Below, piece by piece: positions 33,465 to 41,781 of a DNA stretch of 64,000 nucleotides. This stretch comes from Paenibacillus marchantiophytorum (GTDB lineage: Bacteria; Bacillota; Bacilli; Paenibacillales; NBRC-103111). The DNA lies in NCBI RefSeq assembly GCF_014640555.1, contig NZ_BMHE01000026.1:1-64000 (forward strand), given 5' to 3'. The notes beneath the pieces are model-generated. The model was not told the DNA's origin and did not search any database. It saw nothing but the letters and a program-made list of their open reading frames with translations. The stretch's first letter is position 1, and each line of letters opens with the position of its first letter. Made by a program: the position numbers and the translations under genes.

Positions 33465-34657
33465 GTCGCTAAACGGCGACCGCTTATGCCTATAATCGCA
33501 ACAGAGGTCAGCAATAAGCCAGCGCATATGCCATACATATAAGAGTAGGACAAATGATCGGCAATCGTGCCCATCACGATGTTGCCAAGTACAGAACCAA
33601 GATCGGATACGGCAATGAACACACCGATTAACGTATTGCGGGAGGACATTGGCAGTACAATGGTCAAATACGTCACTAAATGGGGGTAGAGCAGTGCCAT
33701 GCCTAACCCTATCAACATGGAACCCGCATACATGAATGAGGCTCCGCCATATACGGCTAGTGCCAATAGTTGTAAGCCAACAGCCATACTTAGCAGTAAG
33801 CCGACTAGAAAGCGGGGATGCCATTGGCCGTCTGAAGGAACTTTTTTGCGTAAGGCGAATCTGCAAAAAACCATCACGCCAGCTTGAAGCATCAAGTAAA
33901 TGCCGGCATGACCGACACCGCTTTGTTTCGTATAGAGCGCAATAAACGTTGTAACAGCCCCAAAGGAGACAGAAGCAATCAGCATGGCTATACTGCATAC
34001 GAGAAATGCACGATGGGTCCACAGTTGGCGTAACTGAGAAGACATGGAGCTTGCTTGCTGTTGCTCATCCTGAGTGACTTGCGAACCGGAGGGCAGTGGA
34101 GCCGTGAAGCCTAAGATACCTGTGGCAAGGGCAATAACGATCATAGATGTGGTGAATGCGTTCATTCCGCCCCAGTCCCACAAGGTCAATGCCAGAATAG
34201 GACCGATTACCGTAGGCAGCATGCCCGCTAACAAATACAGTGATATACCCTGAGAACGATCATTGTGGGCCAGCTTATCAACAATACCTAGTTGCAGCGA
34301 TAAGGAGAAAAATGCGGTCGTTACCCCCTGCATAGCACGAAGAGCGAAGTACCATTCCAGCCCAGATATTGTATACAGAATTAGAATAAGGCCATTTGCA
34401 AGTAATAAAGCGCGTAAGACAGACAGCGGTCCGAAGCGCTGAACGATGCTGCCCGCCCACGGACGGAAGAGCATGCTCGTTATCATATAAGCGCCCATCA
34501 TGACGCCGATTGCTGCATTGCTTGCACCTTGAGCTTCACTGCGCAGAGGCACAATGATATTCAAGATCGGATTCGCGCTAAAAAATAGAAAAGTAATGAC
34601 GTATAGCTTGATAAAAGGTAAAGATAAGGGGCCGCTTTTGTTCATAGCGCCCGACAT
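33452..34657 (-). CDS. cntE: MFS exporter, CntE-like (opine metallophore export)
   Basis: A 401-residue major facilitator with twelve predicted helices. Its start SLPFIKLYVITFLFFSANPI, then AAIGVMMGAYMITSM and FRPWAG, closely follow staphylopine exporter CntE as I recall it. It is the last gene of an operon in cnt order (A-B-C-D-F-E) and overlaps the ATPase gene upstream by 16 bases. It would export a nicotianamine-like metallophore. The metallophore-synthesis genes cntKLM are not in the window, so the exported compound must be made elsewhere or the gene has another role. Confidence 0.78.
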   Translation of the reverse strand: MSGAMNKSGPLSLPFIKLYVITFLFFSANPILNIIVPLRSEAQGASNAAIGVMMGAYMITSMLFRPWAGSIVQRFGPLSVLRALLLANGLILILYTISGLEWYFALRAMQGVTTAFFSLSLQLGIVDKLAHNDRSQGISLYLLAGMLPTVIGPILALTLWDWGGMNAFTTSMIVIALATGILGFTAPLPSGSQVTQDEQQQASSMSSQLRQLWTHRAFLVCSIAMLIASVSFGAVTTFIALYTKQSGVGHAGIYLMLQAGVMVFCRFALRKKVPSDGQWHPRFLVGLLLSMAVGLQLLALAVYGGASFMYAGSMLIGLGMALLYPHLVTYLTIVLPMSSRNTLIGVFIAVSDLGSVLGNIVMGTIADHLSYSYMYGICAGLLLTSVAIIGISGRRLATHSN

Positions 34658-35472
34658 TCCGCTTTAACGGACTTGATTTTCCGGGCTCGGGGATGCTCAG
34701 CAAGGACGGATTGCAACAAAAGTTTCACAGCAGGATGTGACGATGTGAAAATCGATTCCTTATTTTCGAACTGCCCCACGAGCTCTCCCTGATCCATGAC
34801 CGCTAACCGATCCGAAAGGGCGTAAGCAGCCTTGATGTCATGGGTGATGAACAGATAAGAAAGCCCAAATGATAGCTTCAAGTCATGCAACAATGCTAAG
34901 ATTTGGCTTTGATTAACCATATCCAAGCTGCTAATCGGCTCATCTAACACGATGAGTTTCGGGTTCAGCGCAATCGCCCTTGCAATGTTGATTCTTTGCA
35001 GTTGGCCGCCACTGAATTGGTGGGGGTATTTCACCATGTCCGCTGCCTGTAGACCAACTCTCTCCAACAGCTCGCCGATCGCTCGCTTTTGTTCAAGCGA
35101 CGACATGGAGTTGTAGTTGCTGAGCGGCTCTCCAATGATCTGTTCGGCACACATGCGTGGATTAACCGCCGAATAACAATCTTGAAAAACAACTTGCAGA
35201 TCTCGACGAATCTTTCTGCGGGCTGTTGCATTCATGCTGTACATATCGTGCCCCATGAAGATGATCTTGCCTTGCTGTGGCTTCTCCAAACCAAGAATGA
35301 CTTTGCCAAGTGTACTTTTCCCAGCTCCGCTGCTGCCCAATAGACCTAGACAAACGCCTTCATCGACAGAGAAGGAAATGTTGGAAAGGATTGGCGGTTG
35401 CTGGCGGGTTGAGCCAAATAATCGATTTTTCCTGTAAGTATGACTGACTTCCTGTACTTGCAACAAACTCAT
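34642..35472 (-). CDS. cntF: ABC transporter ATPase, CntF/NikE-like
   Basis: A 276-residue ATPase with Walker A GSSGAGKSTLG, signature FSGGQLQRINIARAIALNP, Walker B LIVLDEPISSLD and switch His (FITHD). The Opp/Nik-type C-terminus is present. It energises uptake through the two permeases together with the preceding ATPase. It lies between the CntD-like and MFS genes. Confidence 0.85.
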   Translation of the reverse strand: MSLLQVQEVSHTYRKNRLFGSTRQQPPILSNISFSVDEGVCLGLLGSSGAGKSTLGKVILGLEKPQQGKIIFMGHDMYSMNATARRKIRRDLQVVFQDCYSAVNPRMCAEQIIGEPLSNYNSMSSLEQKRAIGELLERVGLQAADMVKYPHQFSGGQLQRINIARAIALNPKLIVLDEPISSLDMVNQSQILALLHDLKLSFGLSYLFITHDIKAAYALSDRLAVMDQGELVGQFENKESIFTSSHPAVKLLLQSVLAEHPRARKIKSVKAECRAL

Positions 35473-35488
35473 TGTTATTACCTCATTT

Positions 35489-36325
35489 TTAAAAGTTTAC
35501 AGCATACTCGACCGTCTGCTCGTTAGACAGATTGGGCAGCTGCAACCTCGCGTTTAGCAATTTTTTGGTATAGGCATTTGCAGGGTGATCGAAAAGCTCA
35601 AAGACATTGGCTTGTTCGACAATTCTCCCATGCTGCATAACGATAACTTCATCGGCCATCTCTGCAATGACGCTTAAGTCATGAGAAATTAGCAAAATGG
35701 TTGTGCCACATTCCGATCGCAGCCGTTCCAGCTGGGTTAACACTTGCAATTGATTGACCATATCGAGTGCAGTTGTAGGTTCATCAGCGATGACGACGGC
35801 GGGTTTCAGGCACATGCACATAGCAATCATCACTCGCTGCAGCATGCCTCCGCTCAGTTGAAAAGGGTACATCTTGAGAATCTCGTAAGGCTGGGGCAAT
35901 TTCACTTTGTCTAGAGAAACGGCTGCCAGCTCATAGGCTTCTTTTTTGCTCAGCTTGCAGTGCGTACGGATGGTCTCGATAAATTGATTGCCAATTGAAT
36001 ACACGGGCGTGAAGGCATTCATCGGATTTTGCCTAATAAAGCCTATTTCTTTGCCGCGAATGCGCCGCATCTCCTTTGGATCCAAGCCGTTAAGCTCACG
36101 GCCACCCAGTTGAATGCTGCCTTCGACGATGGTATGTTGATCCATCAACTGCAAGAGTGAATGGCATGTAATGCTTTTGCCGCAGCCGCTTTCGCCGACT
36201 AGACCGAGAATTTGCCCCTCATTTAAATCAAAATGAATATCATGAAGAAGCTGAAGCTGGCCTTGATCTGTTGTGACTTTGACGTTCAGCCCACTTACCT
36301 GCAAGACTTTGCGAGATGTGTCCAT
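35489..36325 (-). CDS. cntD: ABC transporter ATPase, CntD/NikD-like
   Basis: A 278-residue ATPase with Walker A GESGCGKSITC, the Opp-type insert GFIRQNPMNAFTPVYSIGNQ, signature LSGGMLQRVMIAMCMC, Walker B AVVIADEPTTALD and switch His LLISHD. It is the partner of the CntF-like subunit; 16 bases separate the genes. Confidence 0.85.
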   Translation of the reverse strand: MDTSRKVLQVSGLNVKVTTDQGQLQLLHDIHFDLNEGQILGLVGESGCGKSITCHSLLQLMDQHTIVEGSIQLGGRELNGLDPKEMRRIRGKEIGFIRQNPMNAFTPVYSIGNQFIETIRTHCKLSKKEAYELAAVSLDKVKLPQPYEILKMYPFQLSGGMLQRVMIAMCMCLKPAVVIADEPTTALDMVNQLQVLTQLERLRSECGTTILLISHDLSVIAEMADEVIVMQHGRIVEQANVFELFDHPANAYTKKLLNARLQLPNLSNEQTVEYAVNF

Positions 36326-36345
36326 CTAAGGGCCTCATTTCTTGT

Positions 36346-37179
36346 TTAAAATCGTTTTGTTACCCCAAATTTATGCGATAGCGCTTCACCGAGCAGATTG
36401 AAATTAATGACGACAAGTAAAATAAAAAATCCGGGGTACATCATCAGTTCAGGATGGCTCCGAATGTAGCTCTTGCCCTCATGAATCATGGCGCCCCACT
36501 CCGGGGTAGGCGGCTGAATGCCTAAGCCAAGGAAAGACAGCGCAGAGATATCCATAATCGCCCAACCAATCTCAAGTGTCCCGATTACGACAATAGGGGG
36601 CAGAACGTTGGGAATGATGTGTTGTCTCATAATGGTCCATGGCGAGGACCCGCTTATCATAGCAGCCGTAATATACTGACGTTCTCTTAAACTGACAACA
36701 AGGCCGCGAAACATACGAGCATAGGTTACCCACTGAACAAGAAGCAGGGCAAACACGATCTGCATAATACCGGGACCTAGCATCGCTACAATTCCGAGCA
36801 CAAGCACAAGGTTCGGAAAAGCCATAACGCCTTCACTGAAGCGCATGAGGAAGGTATCGATCCATCCGCCTGTGTACCCCGCAACCGTTCCAACGATTAG
36901 CCCTATGGTTAATGATATTATAAACACAAGGAAAACTAAGCCTAACGATATGCGAGCTCCGTACAACAGTCGGGATAATAGATCACGGCCCAAATGATCC
37001 GTACCTAATAAATAGTCAGAAGAAGGAGGCTGCAGCTTCAATGCCAGATTGACCTTGATTGGATCATGTGGTGCCAGCCAAGGTGCCAGAATCGTGATTA
37101 AGAAACAAAGCAGCAGGAAGCAAGAACACGCGATGATGGTCTTCCGACCTGAGAGAAGATTCTTCATAGGTTTAATCAC
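36346..37179 (-). CDS. cntC: ABC transporter permease, CntC/NikC-like
   Basis: A 277-residue permease. The N-terminal OppC-type segment LLGTDHLGRDLLSRLLYGAR is clear, as is the coupling loop YITAAMISGSSPWTIMRQHI. Six helices are predicted. It overlaps the upstream permease by four bases (ATGA), so the two are translationally coupled. Confidence 0.86.
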   Translation of the reverse strand: MIKPMKNLLSGRKTIIACSCFLLLCFLITILAPWLAPHDPIKVNLALKLQPPSSDYLLGTDHLGRDLLSRLLYGARISLGLVFLVFIISLTIGLIVGTVAGYTGGWIDTFLMRFSEGVMAFPNLVLVLGIVAMLGPGIMQIVFALLLVQWVTYARMFRGLVVSLRERQYITAAMISGSSPWTIMRQHIIPNVLPPIVVIGTLEIGWAIMDISALSFLGLGIQPPTPEWGAMIHEGKSYIRSHPELMMYPGFFILLVVINFNLLGEALSHKFGVTKRF

Positions 37180-38126
37180 GAATCGGTTCTTCCTTTCAAA
37201 GAAATTCGAGGGTCCATATACATTTGAACGACATCAACGATCAGGTTGCAAAGAAGGAATGCGCATGCAGCGAGAAGCACGTAGCATTGAACGACCGGAA
37301 TATCTCGATTAAAGATGGCTTCAATGAAGTATCTGCCAATCCCAGGCCATGAAAACACTTGCTCTACAATAATCGTACCCGTGAGCAGCTTGCCGAAATT
37401 CATACCTAAGCCGGTAATGACGGGGGAGATGGCAATTTTCATTACGTGTTTAAGCATAATCACTTTTTCATGCAATCCACGGGTTCTGGCATACAACACA
37501 TAAACTTCTTGCAATTGCTCCACAATGCTTGCCCGCAAAAGTCGACTATAGACAGCGATAAGTGCAAGTGACAGGGTTAGTGAAGGCAGGACTAGATGCT
37601 TCCAGCTTCCCATGCCATTAACGGGCAACCAATCCAATTGGACAGCGAAGAAAAAGATCAATAAATAGCCGAGCCAGAATTGCGGGATAGATGCGCCAAA
37701 ATAGGAAAGTGCTTTGCTGAAATAATCCACCCAGCTATGGGAGTAAACAGCTGATAAATACCCCAGTCCTATGCTGACAACAATCGTTAAGATGATGCTG
37801 CTGAAAGCAAGCAGGAGGGTGGCTGGCAATCGCAGCGCCACCTCGTCCCATACAGGTTTATTGGACAGATAAGATGTTCCGAAATCAAGCCGGGCGATTT
37901 GGGTTAACGATTGCAAGTACTGCAAATAAAGCGGTTGATCCAGTCCCAGTTCGTGCCTCTTCTCAGCAAGCAGTTCCTCCGTCGGTTGAATATGCGAAGC
38001 GGAGAAATAAGCTTCCGCCGGGTCTGCCGGCGAAAGCTGAATCAAGATAAATGTAAGCAGTGTAGCGAAAATAACCAAAGGAATAATGGCGAGCAGTCGC
38101 TTCCCAATATAGCTACTTAATTCCAT
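37176..38126 (-). CDS. cntB: ABC transporter permease, CntB/NikB-like
   Basis: A 316-residue OppB-type permease starting YIGKRLLAIIPLVIFATLLT and carrying LGLDQPLYLQYL and the coupling loop YVLYARTRGLHEKVIMLKH. I chose ATG 38126, which overlaps the end of the binding-protein gene by 14 bases; longer in-frame starts would overlap it by more than 100. It forms the channel with the CntC-like subunit. Confidence 0.86.
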   Translation of the reverse strand: MELSSYIGKRLLAIIPLVIFATLLTFILIQLSPADPAEAYFSASHIQPTEELLAEKRHELGLDQPLYLQYLQSLTQIARLDFGTSYLSNKPVWDEVALRLPATLLLAFSSIILTIVVSIGLGYLSAVYSHSWVDYFSKALSYFGASIPQFWLGYLLIFFFAVQLDWLPVNGMGSWKHLVLPSLTLSLALIAVYSRLLRASIVEQLQEVYVLYARTRGLHEKVIMLKHVMKIAISPVITGLGMNFGKLLTGTIIVEQVFSWPGIGRYFIEAIFNRDIPVVQCYVLLAACAFLLCNLIVDVVQMYMDPRISLKGRTDS

Positions 38127-39729
38127 TGAAAGGGTGATCCCAACGGCTTGCAGGGAAGGTAACATTGGATAAGGATTTATTGTAAACAACGGTTTGTTTA
38201 ATGTAAGAAATGGGCACGATGACGGACTGCTCATGCAGAGTTGTCAAAATTTCCGTATAAAGCTTCTTGCGTTCGAATTCATTCGTGGAGGCAAGTACGG
38301 TCTTTATCTTCTGGTCCAGCTCCTGCTTCATAGGAATGCGTGAGTGGGCTTCCGCTACGCCAAAGCTTGGTTCTTTCACAGCATTAATTAGCGTATGGGG
38401 ATCATAAGGAACACCGGAATTAAACCAGAAACGAACGTCGAACTTGCCTTCTCGGAGCAGCTTCGTTGCGGTTGTTAATTCCACACCGGCTATGTTCAGC
38501 TTAACGCCAATCTCTCCCCATGCCGCCTGCACGGCTTCTCCCATTACTTTTTGAATCGGATCGGTTTTATCGTACACTAAGTCCAGCTCTAATTTCTTGC
38601 CGTCTTTTTCCCGAATGGTTTGCCCCGGAGCCAGTTTCCAACCAGCTTCATCCAGATATGCCATTGCTTTGGCTGTGCTATAATCAATCGGTTTAACTTT
38701 CAAATCCACGTACGGATAGTTGTTAGATAAAAGAGAATCGGCTTTTTGTTCTACACCGCCTGTAATACCATCCACGATGCTCTGTTTATTCACGCCATGT
38801 TGGAGAGCAAGACGCACCCGTTGATCTGCAAGCTTCTCGTTGGTGGAGTTCAACAATATATTTCTAGTACCTACCGGATCAGAGAGAGCTGTTCCATATT
38901 TGCCTGTGCCTTGCAGTTGTTTATAGGCATCCAGGCTGATCGCGCCTTCGCCGAATATCATATCCAACTCGCCTTTTTCAAAAGCTAAGACACGCGTTTC
39001 GCTGTCAGGAATGATTTTAACCGTTACCTTATCAACCTTTGGCTGCTCACCCCAATAATTAGGGTTTCTAGTGAATACGGTGTATTGATCTTGTTTGTAC
39101 TCTGTAATCATCCACGGCCCTGTGCCTATTGGCGCTTTTAGACCTTTTAGGGTATCATCGCCTTCAGGGAAACCAGCCTCACCTAGGAATCGAAAAGGCC
39201 GAACTGTCGCCAAATCCTGTAAGGTTGGATAATACGGCTCTGAGAGCGTTAATTTAATCGTCTGTTCGTCAACAATTTCGGTTTTCTCCAGCACCTTTGC
39301 TATGCCAAGCCAAGCATGCGTGCTTTTGTTTTTCAGGATGGCATCGAAATTTCTTTTCACGATAGCAGCGTTAAATGACGAGCCATCCGAGAACTTAATA
39401 TTTTTACGAAGTTTGAACGTGTACTCCTTGCCATCCGTGGAAATGTTCCATGACTCGGCAAGGTAAGGTTTAAGCTCTCCGCCTTCGTTATAGCTGACAA
39501 GCGGCTCGTACATCATCGATTGTGAAAACAATTGATTAGGGTAGTAGGCGTGAGGATTCGACGGGCCCAAATCTCTCATCCAGGAAACGGTGATCTCCTT
39601 TGGTTTCTGTGCAGGAGCTGCTTTATCGTTGGCTGCTGGCTCTGGTTTCGCGCAACCTAATACAGTGATAAGCAATGCGAATAGCACCGCTATTTTTGAT
39701 AGGAAGCGAGTTGATTTTTTACGGATCAT
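38113..39729 (-). CDS. cntA: Metal-metallophore ABC binding lipoprotein, CntA/NikA-like
   Basis: A 538-residue family-5 solute-binding lipoprotein. The lipobox is LITVLGC. The segment MRDLGPSNPHAYYPNQLFSQ then SMMYEPLVSY is typical of NikA/CntA. ATG 39729 follows AAAGGGGA; a longer start at 39771 would put the start codon inside the Fur box. It is the first gene of a six-gene operon and would capture a metal-opine complex (Ni, Co, Zn or Fe). A plain nickel or peptide-binding role is possible but the CntE-like gene argues for a metallophore. Confidence 0.84.
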   Translation of the reverse strand: MIRKKSTRFLSKIAVLFALLITVLGCAKPEPAANDKAAPAQKPKEITVSWMRDLGPSNPHAYYPNQLFSQSMMYEPLVSYNEGGELKPYLAESWNISTDGKEYTFKLRKNIKFSDGSSFNAAIVKRNFDAILKNKSTHAWLGIAKVLEKTEIVDEQTIKLTLSEPYYPTLQDLATVRPFRFLGEAGFPEGDDTLKGLKAPIGTGPWMITEYKQDQYTVFTRNPNYWGEQPKVDKVTVKIIPDSETRVLAFEKGELDMIFGEGAISLDAYKQLQGTGKYGTALSDPVGTRNILLNSTNEKLADQRVRLALQHGVNKQSIVDGITGGVEQKADSLLSNNYPYVDLKVKPIDYSTAKAMAYLDEAGWKLAPGQTIREKDGKKLELDLVYDKTDPIQKVMGEAVQAAWGEIGVKLNIAGVELTTATKLLREGKFDVRFWFNSGVPYDPHTLINAVKEPSFGVAEAHSRIPMKQELDQKIKTVLASTNEFERKKLYTEILTTLHEQSVIVPISYIKQTVVYNKSLSNVTFPASRWDHPFNGIK

Positions 39730-39755
39730 CGGATTAATTCCCCTTTGTATTGTGG

Positions 39756-39770
39756 TGATAATGATTATCA
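39756..39770. promoter_or_regulatory. Perfect Fur-type box upstream of the cnt-like operon
   Basis: TGATAATGATTATCA is an exact 7-1-7 palindrome, the Fur/Zur/PerR-class consensus in Bacilli. It lies 27 bases before the CntA-like start and between two divergent genes. Confidence 0.88.
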
Positions 39771-39898
39771 TGCTCGTTTATATTATTTTGTTTTGCTATA
39801 CTTAACAATGGAGAAATAGCTGTTTTTTTATTGGACAAAAAAGAGAAGATATCCCGAGACACAAGCAGGATGGGCTGGAAAAGGAAGGGAACCCGCAC

Positions 39899-41506
39899 AT
39901 GCATATATACGATATATTAGAAGTTAAAATCATAGATTTGTTGTCCAACAAGTTGGTTATACCCACGGATAGGACGGGTCATCGGATCATTTGCTTTGCC
40001 CGAATGGGAGGCAATCTTCGTCTGGCCGGACATATCCTCTATGCGGATCAAGGATCTTGTATGCTTCTGGCCCCAGGGGACAAGGCGGAAATAGAGATTA
40101 GCGGCGGAAGTGATCTGCTAGGAGCTGTGTATATGATTCGCTTCCATGCCTATGCAATGGGGGAGAAGGAACCGTCGATGGATATTGGGCCCTGTGTTCC
40201 CTATGAGACGAAGATTGATGTGATGCCATTGTCGCGACTTGTCGATTTGCTAGAACAGGTTGCTCAAGGAGCTAGCGATGGCTCGAGACATGAGTACGTA
40301 GAACGTTGTAAGCAGCAGATTCGTCTACAAGAGCTTCTTGTATTGCTTATGGAAAATGTCCAAACCATGCATTCTTTCACCGATGATACATCAGCTGTTC
40401 AACACACGATTAACTATCTCAATCACAACTATCGGGAAGAAATTACGGTTGAGCTGTTATCGCGAATGTCGGGTGTTGGTCGTTGGAAATACAGTGATTT
40501 ATTTCAGTCGTTGATTGGCAAAAAACCGCTTGAATATTTGACGGAAGTACGCATTAACAGAGCCAAGGAGCTGCTTCTCCAAACGGATGACCCTTTACGC
40601 GAAATTGCTCGCCGAGTTGGCTTTAAGGACGAATATTATTTCTCCCGCAAGTTTCGGCATGAGATGGGGATGACCCCCAAACAATATGTCCGCTCAAAAA
40701 GCAACAAAGGGGTAACCAATGAACGAAGCGCAAGCCCTTTCACAAGAGTTGTGGCAGTGGGTGCTGTCCTTGGTGATTTATTGGCTCTAGGCATTAGGCC
40801 GATTGGTGCAGATATGACGGTAATTGGCAAAAAAGTCGTCTATCGCGAGGAATTGAACAACATCGCAGATGTCGGGCTCTTAGGTGAACCGGGCAAAGTG
40901 AAAGCGTTGAATCCCGATCTTATTGTATATAGTGGTTTCCGGCTCGATTGGATCGATAAGCTGTCCGATATTTCTCCAATCGTAGCTATTGACCGGTTTG
41001 AACATACGTATGATCGGCTTATTAAAGTAGCTGATTTATTCGGTAGGACCAACCAGGCGCGCAATTGGGTGGAGAGCCATAAGATGAGATCCACGGAGAT
41101 ATGGAAGCAGCTGTTTTCGTATCCTATGGATAAACGGAAACAAGCCACAATTTTTGTCGTGAACGATGGTGTTATCTATGTCATGGGAATGAGAGGTGTA
41201 GCGTTTACGTTATATCATCCATCATCTGCTTTCGAGCCTTCTGACAAAGTGAAAGATTTGATTGCTAGGAACATTCCATTCTTCGCTATTGAACATGAGA
41301 TGATCAAGGATTACGAGGCTGACCATCTGTTTCTTCTTGTGGATGAGTGTAAGCGATCGAAGCATAAGGCGCAGAAAGTGACTAATCATCCTTATTGGAA
41401 ATCACTGGGGCAAGATCACGTTCATGTGCTTGAAGCGAAATGGAATTTTGACGATCCGATTACGATGGATCGACTTCTCCCTTTATTGCCGCGAATTATT
41501 AAATAG
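39899..41506 (+). CDS. Btr-like regulator: AraC domain fused to a periplasmic-binding-protein domain
   Basis: A 535-residue cytoplasmic protein. Residues ~1-140 are an AraC arm, ~165-270 the double HTH (ITVELLSRMSGVGRWKYSDL, then YYFSRKFRHEMGMTPKQYV) and ~280-535 a FecB/FeuA-type binding domain (VVAVGAVLGDLLALGIRPIG, then NPDLIVYSG). B. subtilis Btr has this layout and activates siderophore uptake when the ferri-siderophore binds. Here it is divergent from the cnt-like operon across a Fur box, so it likely activates it in response to its metallophore. The start ATG 39899 has AAGGAAGGGA upstream. Confidence 0.9.
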   Translation: MHIYDILEVKIIDLLSNKLVIPTDRTGHRIICFARMGGNLRLAGHILYADQGSCMLLAPGDKAEIEISGGSDLLGAVYMIRFHAYAMGEKEPSMDIGPCVPYETKIDVMPLSRLVDLLEQVAQGASDGSRHEYVERCKQQIRLQELLVLLMENVQTMHSFTDDTSAVQHTINYLNHNYREEITVELLSRMSGVGRWKYSDLFQSLIGKKPLEYLTEVRINRAKELLLQTDDPLREIARRVGFKDEYYFSRKFRHEMGMTPKQYVRSKSNKGVTNERSASPFTRVVAVGAVLGDLLALGIRPIGADMTVIGKKVVYREELNNIADVGLLGEPGKVKALNPDLIVYSGFRLDWIDKLSDISPIVAIDRFEHTYDRLIKVADLFGRTNQARNWVESHKMRSTEIWKQLFSYPMDKRKQATIFVVNDGVIYVMGMRGVAFTLYHPSSAFEPSDKVKDLIARNIPFFAIEHEMIKDYEADHLFLLVDECKRSKHKAQKVTNHPYWKSLGQDHVHVLEAKWNFDDPITMDRLLPLLPRIIK

Positions 41507-41540
41507 AGGGCAGAACAAAGTCATTCATAAAATAATTAAT

Positions 41541-41650
41541 TTGACAAAAAAATTGGTTTATTGCTACTATAGCAATATTACATATCTGATAATGAATATC
41601 ATTATCATAAGAGTAAGTTGTTTTAAGAGAGATCATTCTCTTTTTTTGCG
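41541..41650 (+). ncRNA. Candidate Fur-controlled short RNA or leader
   Basis: TTGACA (41541-41546), 18 bases and TACTAT (41565-41570) form a promoter. A 19-base palindromic Fur-type box GATAATGAATATCATTATC occupies 41588-41606, just after the expected start near 41577. The hairpin AAGAGA GATCAT TCTCTT (41625-41642) followed by T residues would end a transcript of about 70 bases. It could be a small RNA or an attenuated leader of the SLH protein gene at 41782. There is no conserved-family match that I can name. Confidence 0.45.
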
Positions 41651-41657
41651 AAACTAT

Positions 41658-41672
41658 TGAGAATGATTATCC
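41658..41672. promoter_or_regulatory. Second Fur-type box before the SLH protein gene
   Basis: TGAGAATGATTATCC matches TGATAATNATTATCA except at two positions. It lies downstream of the terminator hairpin and upstream of the start at 41782, so it could control a second promoter. Confidence 0.6.
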
Positions 41673-41781
41673 CTATCAATTAACTGGGCTATTTCGAGAG
41701 GAGAAATGAGCACTAAGGATCAGGTTTAACAGCTACAGATTGATTTATACCAACAAGAATGCTGAAAAGGAATGTGAGACA

